Source of the DNA: Lolium rigidum | Lineage: Eukaryota; Streptophyta; Magnoliopsida; Poales; Poaceae | Length of the DNA: 64,000 nt | Assembly: GCF_022539505.1 (NCBI RefSeq) | Contig: NW_025900013.1 | Coordinates: 1-64,000, forward strand | Reading direction: 5' to 3' | In this document: piece by piece, positions 20,815 to 31,249 of the stretch | How positions within the stretch are numbered: the first letter of the stretch is position 1 | Layout of the letters: every line of letters starts with the position of its first letter | The notes under the pieces: generated by a model | The model's input: the letters and a program-made list of their open reading frames with translations, nothing else | Told to the model about the DNA's origin: nothing | The model's database searches: none | Translations under genes and position numbers: made by a program

Positions 20815-21845
20815 AATTCCATTCATCTCCTATAAGATCATCTATGTGTACCCTTTCACCTTCCGCAGGAGCACCCATGGAATCAGCATAATGGTTCTCG
20901 GAGAAGTACTCAGCATCCATCCGAAGAAGATCATCAATCATCTTTTCGGCTACAGGCGTCACCTCGTCGTTGATCCTGTTGACGTTTCTCCTTTATTTCT
21001 TTAATCTGGCATGGCAAAGTTCAACAGTGTTGGACATGTCCAACTTCGGGTGGCAGATTTTTAGCATGATCATAGCAAATCTAGCACCGACAAGTAACTG
21101 GGCCTTCACAAAACCATGGATTCGATCTACACTTTTGAACTTGTTCATCAATTCAGGAAGGGTTTTTGGCTGAAGATTCCGAGGAAACATGGCGTTGTAA
21201 ACCATGGCCAGAGTTCTGGTGCAGAATTCAAGGTACTCCTGCACCTGACCAGCTCGATCCTGGAATCGCACAATTTGTCGAGTTCGGTCTGGGGAAGCCC
21301 AGAAGCTGGAGTTGTTTTGTTGTGCAAGGCAAAGAAGAACTTCAGATCTCGCATCAACACGCTGATCTTCAGCAGCAACATTCAAGAAGGAACCTATCCA
21401 CGCCAAGAACTATAATGAGGGTTGAAAAACTTGTACACGGACAAGGAAAAGGAAAACAGAAGAAGAGGAACTTAACCACCATATCCAGACTTGCGTCAGT
21501 CAGCAGATCAAGCATATAATTCTCTCGAGAGGTGGCCTGTAAGGCCTCTGCAACCGCAGATTCTTTCAATATCAAGGACTCTTGAGCTTGCTGAATAGCT
21601 ATTTTCTCCCGCTCAGAAGATTTGCGGGATTGTTCCATGACAGTACATGATTGTTTCTTCATGGCTTGGAGATGTTGCCGAAGTTCAATTAATTCTAAGT
21701 GATTTGGGTTAGCACACGAAGAATAATTGAGGAAAACGTCGCCAGACATCCGTTCTGAGCAAGACGTGGCAGGGGAGGCAGGTGGTGGTCCAGTAGTCTT
21801 AGAATAATTGTCAAACACCAACTGGAAGAAAGGAAAAGTCGACAT
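20815..21845 (-). pseudogene. Antisense coiled-coil gene B downstream of element 3 pol
   Basis: Opposite to pol, the minus strand encodes a protein with a heptad-like helical region (LELIELRQHLQAMKKQ, then SSEREKIAIQQAQESL, 21530-21720), followed after a probable intron by a segment around NRQIVRFQDRAGQVQEYLEF-like residues and LCHARLKK (20993-21406), and a tail VTPVAEKMIDDLLRMDAEYF (near 20900-20960). I recognise the type as a protein often found in grass Gypsy elements, but no defined catalytic domain. Exon limits are uncertain. It may be the last part of the same transcript as gene A or a separate gene. Confidence 0.5.
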
Positions 21846-22304
21846 GAATTACCAAGCGAGAAATCATTCCTTTTTCCATTTATAAATTTGAAATATTTAC
21901 ATGGGCGAAGATTCATTACAAAAGATCGACTTCTAGTAAGTCGGCAAAAGCAGTCGCACATCATAAGGATGTCGACATGTACCAAAAGAAAGAAAAAAGT
22001 GGACGAGTAAGTTGGTCTACTTGACCTCCGGCTTGGCAGTACTGGAGGAGGCAGTTGGTTTGTATCCGAGGAAGGAGAGAATCTTCTTCGAGTGCGGCTT
22101 AGCGGCCTTAATCGAAGACTTCCACTTCTCCTTATTTATCCCCTTTGTCTCACTAGCTTTCGCCCAGTCGACGTTTTTCTGGCTCTCGGCAACCAGGGCT
22201 ATGGTACCTTCAACGCCATTGTTCAAGTTTTCCTGCCGAAAAGCTAGCCCAAGATCCTCCCCGGGAATGAAGTGTCTGGCAAGCTCAGAGAAGGTATCTG
22301 GTTG

Positions 22305-23468
22305 TGTTATCACCAGATTTTGGCCAAATCAGGAGGTGGGCCGTAAGGGAGATGGGCTTGAAGGATTACGCGTGGAGGATCTCTGAAGCGGCCTGGCACG
22401 AAGGGGTTGGGCTAAACTTCCCATGTATCTGTAACATATTAGATCGCATCTTAGTTTAGAAGTTAGAGTTTTACCCGTGCACGGTTTAGTGCACGCCCAC
22501 ATTAGAAAGTCCCCTGGACTATAAATATGTATCTAGGGTTTATGGAATAAACAACCAACGTTCAACACAAACAAATCTCGGCGCATCGCCAACTCCTTCG
22601 TCCCGAGGGTTTCTACCGGTAAGCACCATGCTGCCTAGATCGCATCTTGCGATCTAGGCAGCAGAAGCCTATCCCCGTTGTTCATGCGTTGCTCGTGCCG
22701 AAGCCTTTTTGATGGCGAGCAACGTAGTTATCTTAGATATGTTAGGGTTAGCATTGTTCTTCGTATCATATGCTATCGTAGTGCGACCCTTGCATGTCTA
22801 GCCGCCCTTACATCTATCTTAGGTGTAGGGGCGGCACCCCGCTTGATCATTATTTAGTAGATTCGATCCGTTACGGTTGCTCCTTGATTCTTCAAGGATT
22901 AGTTTAATATCCGCAATAGTTAGGCCTTACAAAGGGTTGGAGGATCCAGCGGCGTGTAGGGTGTAGTTTGCTAGCCCTAGACAGGACGTTCCGAGGATCA
23001 ACCTCGTGTTGGTTTTTAGGCCCTGTCTAGGATCGGCTTACGATCACCGTACGCGAGCGCGAGGCCCAATCGTGAGTAGGATGATCCGATTATGCGGTGA
23101 AAACCCTAAATCGTCGTAGATCACTTCAGCTTTATCTTGATCAAGCAGGACCACCATATATTCGGACACCTTGTACGAATCATGGGTGGATCGGCTCTTT
23201 GAGCCGATTCACAGGATAACCTGAGAGCCGATCGAGGCTCGTATTTAATGTTTACGTGTGTGCCCTACAGGAAACTAAGCGAGGCATCATCCACACCTTC
23301 CTGACCAGGTATAGGTCAGGTGGCACGCCCTTGCGACAGCATCGGGCGTGTGACCAGAAGGCTTTGCGGGCCGTCGCTCAGAGGGACTGGGGCCAGCCGC
23401 AGCCCTAGTTGTTCCCGGCTCTACTGTGTTGCCAGTCGTTGCTCGACGGTGGGTTTCTGACGCCAACA
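22305..23468 (+). repeat. Element 2 5' LTR
   Basis: Starts TGTTATCACC and ends GCCAACA. A TATA box (ACTATAAATATG) lies at 22519-22530. About 100 bp downstream is a perfect 14-bp stem hairpin with a TCT loop (22631-22661), and near 22800-22836 a second hairpin (GCCGCCCTTACA...TGTAGGGGCGGC). An ATCGGC-N-GCCGAT palindrome lies at 23189-23210. Confidence 0.9.
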
Positions 23469-23473
23469 CATTC

Positions 23474-23490
23474 TGGCACGCCCGGTGGGA
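23474..23490 (+). promoter_or_regulatory. Primer-binding site of element 2
   Basis: TGGCACGCCCGGTGGGA starts five bases after the 5' LTR. It is identical to the element 1 site. Confidence 0.75.
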
Positions 23491-23529
23491 CAATCTTCGA
23501 CATCCACCGCATCGCCATCTACATCTGAG

Positions 23530-24224
23530 ATGGCGGAAAGCACTCCGGTCAAGTATGAGGACCTGACTGACGAGCACAAGAAGAAGCATGGCGAGATCAA
23601 GGTAGTCCTCGAGGCCGAACTCATCGGCCCCTTTGAAAAGACCCGTTCACACGATGTCAAGCTCCGTGGGAACGCACGTCCGTGGCTCGGCGTCAACATG
23701 GTGGATCTCAGCCACTCCTTAAGGAAGACAGGGCTCTCCTTTGGTGTCAACATGGCAGGGCTTGCCAGCCGCCATGGCAAAGATAAGGCAGAGAGCAGCC
23801 AATCCCGGGGCAAGGATAAAGAGGAGGCCGATCCACGCGACCGGCCCCAAGATGATGAAAGATGGTACCTGACAGAGGAGGAAGTGGGAAGCATGCGGTA
23901 TCAACGTCCACTCTCTGCATCTCCCCTCAACGAATATGAGCAGCAGTATGACCGACATCGACGCTACGACGTAGATGATGAGAGGTATCGTCGGTCTGAT
24001 GCAGAGGATAGAGGGTATCGTCGGCATGACATGAACGACGACAGGTACGATAGTCACACTAGAGGGAGGTCAAGGGAACATGATGACGTGGATAGGCACT
24101 GGGACTGCCCCTTCTTCAGATACTGTTGGGATTCCGGAATGAGCCGATTGCCCACAATCGGCAACTGCCGTAATGCAAACAAAGGAAGGGGGATACAGCT
24201 AACGTGTCCGTATTCAAACGTCTA
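23530..24224 (+). CDS. Element 2 truncated gag fused to linker region
   Basis: The ATG at 23530 opens MAESTPVKYEDLTDEHKKK, homologous to the element 1 gag start, through LIGPFEKTRSHDVKL. It then passes straight into the region that in element 1 lies after gag (NMVDLSHSL, HGKDKAESSQSRGKDKEEADP, then Arg/Asp/Tyr-rich sequence to WDCPFFRYCWDSGMSRLP). The whole gag core, about 1.7 kb in element 1, is missing. The ORF is open to a TAG at 24224, about 20 bases into the overlapping protease frame. The product could not form capsid on its own. Confidence 0.7.
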
Positions 24225-25197
24225 GGGCCTCTCCCGCCTCGGTACAGACAAGTTGAGCCTGCTCAGGTGGAAGATCTCGAGGAGCTAGAGGACGATGATG
24301 AAGAAGACAAGTATCATCGGCCAAGGTGGTGTCCTGATGGGCTCAGCCGTTCCCAGAAGCGAAGGGTTCAGCGACTACGTGGATTAGAGGAAGCTGAAAG
24401 GTTATACCTGCACACGTTGAGGAAGGCGCGGCCTGATTTGGCCGCTAAAATTCAGCGAACCCTGGACGAAGAAGGTCGGCCACAAAGAAAAGAGTGGCGC
24501 CCCAAGCAAAGGAAAGCCGATGATGAAACATCGGCTGGCACGAACATGGTGTTTATCCTTCCAGCGGAGTTTAGTGCTCCAGGATTTGACGAAACGCCCG
24601 TGGCACAACTTGACTGCGGCCCACGGCCGGTCATCTTCGAGAAGCCACGAGAAAGAAGCTACAGGCATCTGAAGGCCCTGTACTTGCGAGGTTACATCAA
24701 TGGGCAGCCTGTCAACAAGATGTTGGTAGACACCGGAGCGGCGAGCAAACATTATGCCATACTCCATGCTACGTCGGTTAGGACGCTCCAGCTCGGATCT
24801 GATCAAGACGAACGTGACACTGAGCGATTTCAACGGACAAGCATCTGACGCACAAGGTGTTCTGAGTGTGGATCTGACCGTAGGAAGGAAAACTGTCCCT
24901 ACGACATTCTTCATCGTCGACAGCAAGAGTACCTATGCTGTCCTGCTAGGGAGAGATTGGATCCACGCCAACTGTTGCATTCCATCCACAATGCACCAGT
25001 GCCTAATACAGTGGGATGGAGATGAAGTAGAAGTCGTCCACGCGGATGATTCAGCCGAGATTTCGACGGCTGGCATGAACGTTTGGGAGACATCAGGCCA
25101 AGAGCCACTCTCAGGCATCAATTTGGACGACTGCGAGCGCATCGACGTGACAAAGAACGGGGTTAGGCTGGTTTTGTCCACCGGCCTGACCGTGTAA
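24204..25197 (+). pseudogene. Element 2 aspartic protease, frameshifted
   Basis: The N-terminal part (24204-24848) has the same order as element 1: FKRLGPLPPRYRQ, an acidic stretch, RPRWCPDGLSRSQKRRVQRL-like residues, and the active site MLVDTGAA. Just after DTGAA the reading shifts frame near 24745 and continues in another frame (24754-25197: MPYSMLRRLG, YAVLLGRDWIHANC, ending LVLSTGLTV). One indel therefore disrupts the catalytic domain directly after the active-site motif. Confidence 0.8.
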
Positions 25198-26626
25198 CAA
25201 GAGCAACATCGATGGAGAAATGTGGCGATGCCGATACAAGTGATCGGCCCCAGGGATTTATGGAGGAACATTGCAAAAAACCTTCATCGAGCAAGCAACG
25301 TGGAGGCCGATTCCAGCAATCGGCCAAAATTATCCTCAACGTACGTTTTGCCTTTGTTCGGCGTTGGTCCAATAGATGCCTGAAAAGCCGATACCATCAA
25401 ATTACTTGACAGAATCGGCCCGGGGGGCACATGGAAGGATAGAACACGAGGATACGAATTTGAAGCGAGTCAAGATATATTCTGTGATAAAGTATGGGGG
25501 CCAATATATTCTGTGATAAAGTATGGGGGCCGATACGTGAACAAATCGGCCGTAAAAAATCCAAAATTTTTAAGCACAGCCGATGTGTAGACATCGACTC
25601 AAGGGTGGCTCAGCGGTGCCAGCAGAAGCGAGCAGGTCTGAGGGCTCGTAACCCTGACTAACGAAGAGAGCAGCATAAACAGTCAGGGTAAGGATAAGCC
25701 CAACGAAGGGAACGTACCTCTTCTAGGACCATGAGGACGGCCGATGATGAAGCAATCGGCTATGGCATTTTCGCTTTGAGCGTGGCTAAGATGGCGACTT
25801 GGCATCCAGAGATTGTGGAGAACATCAAAACTTCATCAACATTCTCACTGGAAGTTGCGCCAGGATGCCAAAGATGATGAGCCGATAGGAGCAGCAAGGC
25901 GCAAGAGTTGAACTGGAAAAGCTCGGGGGGCAGCTCGCCCTAGAGATTCTTTGTTCTGGCGAGCCAATTTTGTTGAAATCGGCTGGCTCACTATTGTCCT
26001 CGCTCTGACTGAGGCTCGGGGGGCAGCTGGCCTCGTGGATACTCTGTTTTTAGAAGCCGATTGGAGAGTCATCGGCTGGTCCCGCAACGCAATTACTCTC
26101 AAAGGCGATGAGTTCTTGCAAAAGAGAGTCCATCATCACCGATGAAGAATTGACTCTGGGCTATCTGGTTGCTGTAAAGGAACATAACAGGGGATATCTG
26201 TACTACAGGAGTCTCGGTTTCAACGGCAAGTTGTTTCAGCAGCGGTTTTAGGACTCTTTGGAAGGCGTTGGTCTGCCTCATTGTCCACCAGGGCTCCGAT
26301 TCATCAGTCGAAGAGGTGAAAGATAGATCGTGAAGGATTGATACGTTGACATTGACTTATTGAGCAGTGACCAAGTTCACGATCACTCCGACGTCAAAGA
26401 GATGAAGAATGGATCATGAGAGACCGATGCGTTGTCATCGGCTCATTAAGCATTGGCTAAGTGACGATCGACGGGATCAGTACGAAGGGAAATCGGCAAA
26501 ATCAAATTGGGGAATTTCTTCATAAACGAGATTTCTTACATAGAAGAGCTGATTGCTCTCAAAAGGGAGTACTAAGGGGATACATTGCCCCGTCTACTGC
26601 TACTGATCCTATGCTAAGGGTCCTAT
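25198..26626 (+). other. Element 2 non-coding region rich in palindromes and PPT-like motifs
   Basis: I see no coding ORF. The stretch carries GCCGAT-N-ATCGGC palindromes at 25230-25248, 25306-25324, 25529-25550, 25740-25760 and 26056-26076 and weaker ones near 25388 and 26422. Three G6-C tracts (25422-25428, 25925-25931, 26017-26023) resemble the true PPT. A direct repeat of about 30 bp (ATATTCTGTGATAAAGTATG) occupies 25474-25528. Confidence 0.7.
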
Positions 26627-27130
26627 CTACGGGCCGTTGCTGCCCTCATCGTCGCCGTCATCGCCGCTGCCGGCGCTGCTCCCTGCCGGCTCGTCGTCGC
26701 TGCTCCAGCGGCCGCCGGCGGGGCCTTCGTTGTCCTCATCCTCCTCGTCAGCGTCGTCGTCGCTGTCGAAGTCGCTGAGGTTCCCCGGCCAGGGGCAGAA
26801 GCGCTTGGCCGGGGGCTCGTCGGAGGAGTTCTCCTCCTCCTCCTCCTTCTCCTCCTCCTCGGAGGAGGTGAAGTCTGCCCAGGAGAAACGATCGTCATCG
26901 CTCTCCTCCTCCGATTCCCCGTCAGCAAGGAAGCGGAGGTCGCTCTCCCCGTCGGTCAAGGATTTTTCATCCTCGGACCAGACAGAGGAGTCATGGTCCT
27001 CTTTGTCCCACGCCGTTGGGGCGAGGATATCGTACGCCGCCTGCGTACCCCACTCGGGCGTCGACTCTCGGATGGGAGAGGACACGTAGGAAAGATCCGA
27101 TGAAGAAGAGGAGGAAGAGGAAGAAGACAT
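26627..27130 (-). CDS. Acidic Ser/Glu-rich ORF antisense to element 2
   Basis: An intact 167-codon ORF opposite to the element direction, ending near the 3' LTR side exactly as in element 1. The product begins with ten serines, has SLTDGESDLRFLADGESEEE, FSWADFTSSEEEEK, a single SSDEPPAKRFCPW basic patch and an Asp/Glu/Gly-rich tail. Order and motifs match the element 1 ORF (8702-9271), though the length and the acidic runs differ. Conservation of an open frame in two diverged elements, one of which lost gag, suggests a function for the element or for its silencing or escape. A predicted nuclear acidic protein is the most that can be said. Confidence 0.6.
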   Translation of the reverse strand: MSSSSSSSSSSDLSYVSSPIRESTPEWGTQAAYDILAPTAWDKEDHDSSVWSEDEKSLTDGESDLRFLADGESEEESDDDRFSWADFTSSEEEEKEEEEENSSDEPPAKRFCPWPGNLSDFDSDDDADEEDEDNEGPAGGRWSSDDEPAGSSAGSGDDGDDEGSNGP

Positions 27131-27381
27131 GGTGGCAGAGGAGGGTTTTTTGAGTGCTGATGCGGAGGGGATAAAAAGGAGAACTGTTCAGTGCGGTTAA
27201 ATAAAAGAAGTGGAGGTTTAATGTTCGAACAGTTTTCGAGGAGGTGGTGCCAAAAACTGTCAAACCGTGCAGAGAAGATGGGAGGGAAAGTCGTCATGAT
27301 GAAAAAATACTGCGACGGTTTTACTCTGCCACGACGTGACCCCTCGGAGGAACAGACAAAGTGGTTTTCAAATTATCATTA

Positions 27382-27400
27382 CCAAAACCAGGGGGGCATG
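27382..27400 (+). promoter_or_regulatory. Polypurine tract of element 2
   Basis: CCAAAACCAGGGGGGCATG directly precedes the 3' LTR at 27401. It is identical to the element 1 PPT. Confidence 0.85.
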
Positions 27401-28566
27401 TGTTATCACCAGATTTTGGCCAAATCAGGAGGTGGGCCGTAAGGGAGATGGGCTTGAAGGATTACGCGTGGAGGATCTCTGAAGCGGCCTGGCACGAAGG
27501 GGGTGGGCTAAACTGCCCATGTATCTGTAACATATTAGATCGCATCTTCGTTTAGAAGTTAGAGTTTTACCCGTGCACGGTTTAGTGCACGCCCACATTA
27601 GAAAGTCCCCTGGACTATAAATATGTATCTAGGGTTTATGGAATAAACAACCAACGTTCAACACAAACAAATCTCGACGCATCGCCAACTCCTTCGTCTC
27701 GAGGGTTTCTACCGGTAAGCACCATGCTGCCTAGATCGCATCTTGCGATCTAGGCAGCAGAAGCCTATCCCCGTTGTTCATGCGTTGCTCGTGCTGAAGC
27801 CTTTTTGATGGCGAGCAACGTAGTTATCTTAGATATGTTAGGGTTAGCATTGTTCTTCGTATCATATGCTATCGTAGTGCGACCCTTGCATGTCTAGCCG
27901 CCCTTACATCTATCTTAGGTGTAGGGGCGGCACCCCGCTTGATCATTATTTAGTAGATTCGATCCGTTACAGTTGCTCCTTGATTCTTCAAGGATTAGTT
28001 TAATATCCGCAATAGTTAGGCCTTACAAAGGGTTGGAGGATCCAGCGGCGTGTAGGGTGTAGTTTTCTAGCCCTAGACAGGACGTTCCGAGGATCAACCT
28101 CGTGTTGGTTTTTAGGCCCTGTCTAGGATCGGCTTACGATCACCGTACGCGAGCGCGAGGCCCAATCGTGAGTAGGATGATCCGATTATGCGGTGAAAAC
28201 CCTAAATCGTCGTAGATCACTTCAGCTTTATCTTGATCAAGCAGGACCACCATATATTCGGACACCTTGTACGAATCATGGGTGGATCGGCTCTTTGAGC
28301 CGATTCACGAGATAACTCGAGAGCCGATCGAGGCTCGTATTTAATGTTTACGTGTGTGCCCTGCAGGAAACTACGCGCGGCATCATCCACACCTTCCTGA
28401 CCAGGTATAGGTCCGGTGGCACGCCCTTGCGACAGCAGATCGGGCGTGTGACCAGAAGGCTTTGCGGGCCGTCGCTCAGAGGGACTGGGGCCAGCCGCAG
28501 CCCTAGTTGTTCCCGGCTCTACTGTGTTGCCAGTCGTTGCTCGACGGTGGGTTTCTGACGCCAACA
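27401..28566 (+). repeat. Element 2 3' LTR
   Basis: Partner of 22305-23468; it carries the same hairpin at 27727-27757 and the same TATA box. It ends GCCAACA at 28566, followed by the target duplication GGTTG. Confidence 0.9.
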
Positions 28567-31130
28567 GGTTGTTTCTTCTTCGCGAAGAAGTAGGGGAAGA
28601 GGCGCGTAAAAGCGGTCCACGCGTCGACAATACTGCGGCACGCTAGGTCCCCATGAATTTCAAGGAGGGAGAGGGCATCGAGAAGACGATCTTCCTCAGC
28701 TTCCCGAAACACAAAATTTTGACCCATTTTTCCTACTAAAACAAAATTTGGGTTATTAACGGATATGAGGAGAGCTACTCTTAGAAGATGAAGGAGAAAA
28801 GTGATCGAAGAACTTACTGACAAAGCGCCGATTCTGTGATTCTAGGCGGCCTATGATGTCCTCTTCACGCGCAATTTGTTGACTCGTCTTCTCGCTCAAA
28901 GCATTTTCCGCAGTATGGAGTCTTTTTCAAAGATATACAATAGAGGCAGCGTCTTGCTCAGCTTTGTTCCGAGATTTTTCGCTCTACTCATGCTTGACAG
29001 CAAAATCATCGGCGCGTTTGTTGGCTTTGGCGAGGGCCTCTGACAAAAAGAGAAGTTATAGGAATGTTAAGTCAAAATATAATACAGTTAAGTCGAGAAA
29101 AACCTTTGAATCTGCAGGAAGCAAGGTTTACCTTTCAAACCTTCGACAGTATCACGGTACCCAATAAACTGAGTGCCGAGATTGATGAAGTGTTTCATTA
29201 GAGGCTGCAAGAGAAATTCGACAAGTAAGATCAGAAAGGAAAACCTCGACAAACGATAAACAATATAGATGCAAGAGAACTCACATCATCCAAGGGAGGA
29301 TTTTTGAGCTCCCAGCAAAACAATCGTAGCTCTCGCCAAGTTCAATCCTTGGTCTTTTAGGCGAAGGGGCCCGGGGGCTGGCAACAGGAGTCGATGCTCC
29401 CTCCTCATGTTGCCGAGGAGAAGAAGGTTCTTCGGCAGCACGGCGTGCTTCAGAAAGAACCAATGTATTTGACGTACTCGTGGGAGCCATCACATTAGCT
29501 GCGGGTTCTTCTTCTTCGCCACTGTCAAGAGGAAAAAGTGAGGATATTCATAAAGAATACGCAAAAACAAGGAATAGTGAAACTTACGAGCTAATAATAG
29601 CATCCTCGTAAGGGCAGAAGCCACCCTTTTCGTCGGGAGAAGCTTCCTCAGCAGGTGACCCAATGGGGTTGGAGGTCCGGAATCTACAACTTCATCCCTC
29701 TTACTTTTGTTCTTTGGAGAAGCAGCGGAAGGAGGAGAGCGTGCTGATTCGGAAGCTTCTGATTCTGTTTCTTTATCAGAGGAAGCCGCGGATTTGTGAG
29801 ATCCTGCGACTTCACTCTCAGGGCGAGAAGTGCCCTGAGAATCATCGGTAACGATGGTTCGTTCGTCGACCTCCCCACCTTGAGGTAGGGGAGGCAGAGA
29901 AGATATGACTTGGTGGTTCTGCAGAAGAAAAATCAATATCAAGGGACAGTTAAGTAAGATAGCGGTCGACAGCAAGATAGCAGTCGAAAAATAAAAGAAA
30001 CTTGAGAAAGCAAGTTAAGCAAGATAGTAGTCGAAAAAATATAAACTCGAGAGACAAGTTACTTACTTTGGGAAGGGCTTTGGTGCCGCTGTATGGCTCC
30101 ACGCGACAGGAGGTTGGAACTGTATCTTTTTTGCTCAGCGTCGAAAAACGTCGGACAAGCTTTTCCAAATCCTTCACAGAAAGATCTTTGGATATGCGGT
30201 CGACATCTTTCTCGCCAGCATACAGCCAGAGATAGTTTTTGTGAGCCTGTAGAGGCTGCACCTAAGGAAGTGCGCAGTAATTTGAACACCCGATAGTTCC
30301 TTCCCGCGGGTGTTCTGAAGCTCATGGATGCGCTTCATTAGCGCATCTGTCGCCATCTTCTCTTCTTCGGTAGCTTCCACATCCCATAATCGGCACTGAA
30401 GGATTTTTGCGCCACCATCAAAGGGCGCGATGTTGTAATCCTGCGAGTCAAGGTACTCCTCGCAGATGTATAGCCATCTCCTGCGCCAACCTTGGACGGA
30501 GTTGGGGGATTTGACGTCGAAATAATCGATGTCGGGATGGATACAGATAACAACACCACCTACATTGTAGTTGGTGTTGTGGGATTTGTTGCGGCGAATG
30601 TAAAAGATGCGTTTCCACAGGCCCCAATTTGGATGGCTCCCGAGAAAGCACTCACACAAGGTTATGAAGATAGAGATGTGGAGGATGGAGTTGGGAGTCA
30701 GCTGGTGTAGCTGCAGCCCATAGACAAAAACCAATCCACGGAGGAACTCGTTGATGGGGGTGGATAGGCCGCGGATGAGGTGGTCGACGAATGTTACCCG
30801 GTATCCGATGCGAGGTGTAGGGAAGCCCTCCTCCCCGGGAAAGAGCAACCCCTCATCCTTCTTCGTCAGCCCAAGCTTCTTGAGCATGTTCACGTCCTGG
30901 TTTGAGATCTTGGATCTCTCCCATCCAGAGATCTCAAATTCTTCCGTCGCCATGTTCGTTCCTGGAGCATTGTGTCGGAGGAGCTTGGTGCGCGGTGGAA
31001 TTCAAATGAATGGAGGAGGAAAGTGGAGGTGAGTAGCAGCGCGTTGCGTTTGGGGAAGGCACTGGAGTTTTTTGCAGAGAGGGGAAAAGATGAGCGGCGC
31101 GGCGAAGGGGAATAAGGAGGAAGAAGAAGA

Positions 31131-31140
31131 TCATTTATAC
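31131..31140 (-). promoter_or_regulatory. Possible TATA box of antisense gene A
   Basis: The minus strand reads GTATAAATGA about 180 bp upstream of the ATG at 30953. Position and sequence fit a core promoter for antisense gene A. Element 4 inserted about 110 bp further upstream. Confidence 0.45.
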
Positions 31141-31249
31141 TTGGAACGCGATTCGTCACGCCGTTGGATAGAAAGGAAATGAATCCGATGCTTTACACGT
31201 GTTATCAGGGGTAAAATCATATATTTACTGGGAAGTTACGGGGCAGGCG

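Larger units (their letters stand above)
22305..28566 (+). mobile_element. Element 2: non-autonomous Gypsy-type element, gag core deleted
   Basis: LTRs 22305-23468 and 27401-28566 flank a short internal region, with the perfect target duplication GGTTG at 22300-22304 and 28567-28571. The LTRs differ at only about 15-20 positions by eye. It has the same PBS, PPT, hairpin and antisense ORF as element 1, with LTRs matching at roughly 85% or more, so both belong to one family. The gag N-terminus is joined directly to the Arg/Asp-rich linker; the gag core present in element 1 is absent. Protease is frameshifted, and RT and integrase are absent. It sits inside antisense gene A of element 3. Confidence 0.95.
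22017..30953 (-). pseudogene. Antisense multi-exon gene A with gypsy-type transposon domain, split by element 2
   Basis: The first exon (about 30069-30953) encodes MATEEFEISGWERSKIS, then a region like the plant 'putative gypsy type transposon domain' (Pfam Transposase_28): GLLFPGEEGFPTPRIGYRVT, FLRGLVFVYGLQLHQLTPNSI. A 1-nt frame change lies near 30255. Further likely exons: about 29588-29921 (Ser/Glu-rich), 29281-29514 (SPKRPRIELGE), about 29133-29208, 28815-29041 (coiled coil) and 28572-28740. Element 2 interrupts the last one; reading resumes at 22299 and ends at 22017 (SSTAKPEVK). Donor and acceptor sites are visible at several borders. It lies antisense between pol and the 3' LTR. Function unknown; antisense genes of this kind are typical of grass Tat elements. 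Confidence 0.65.
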
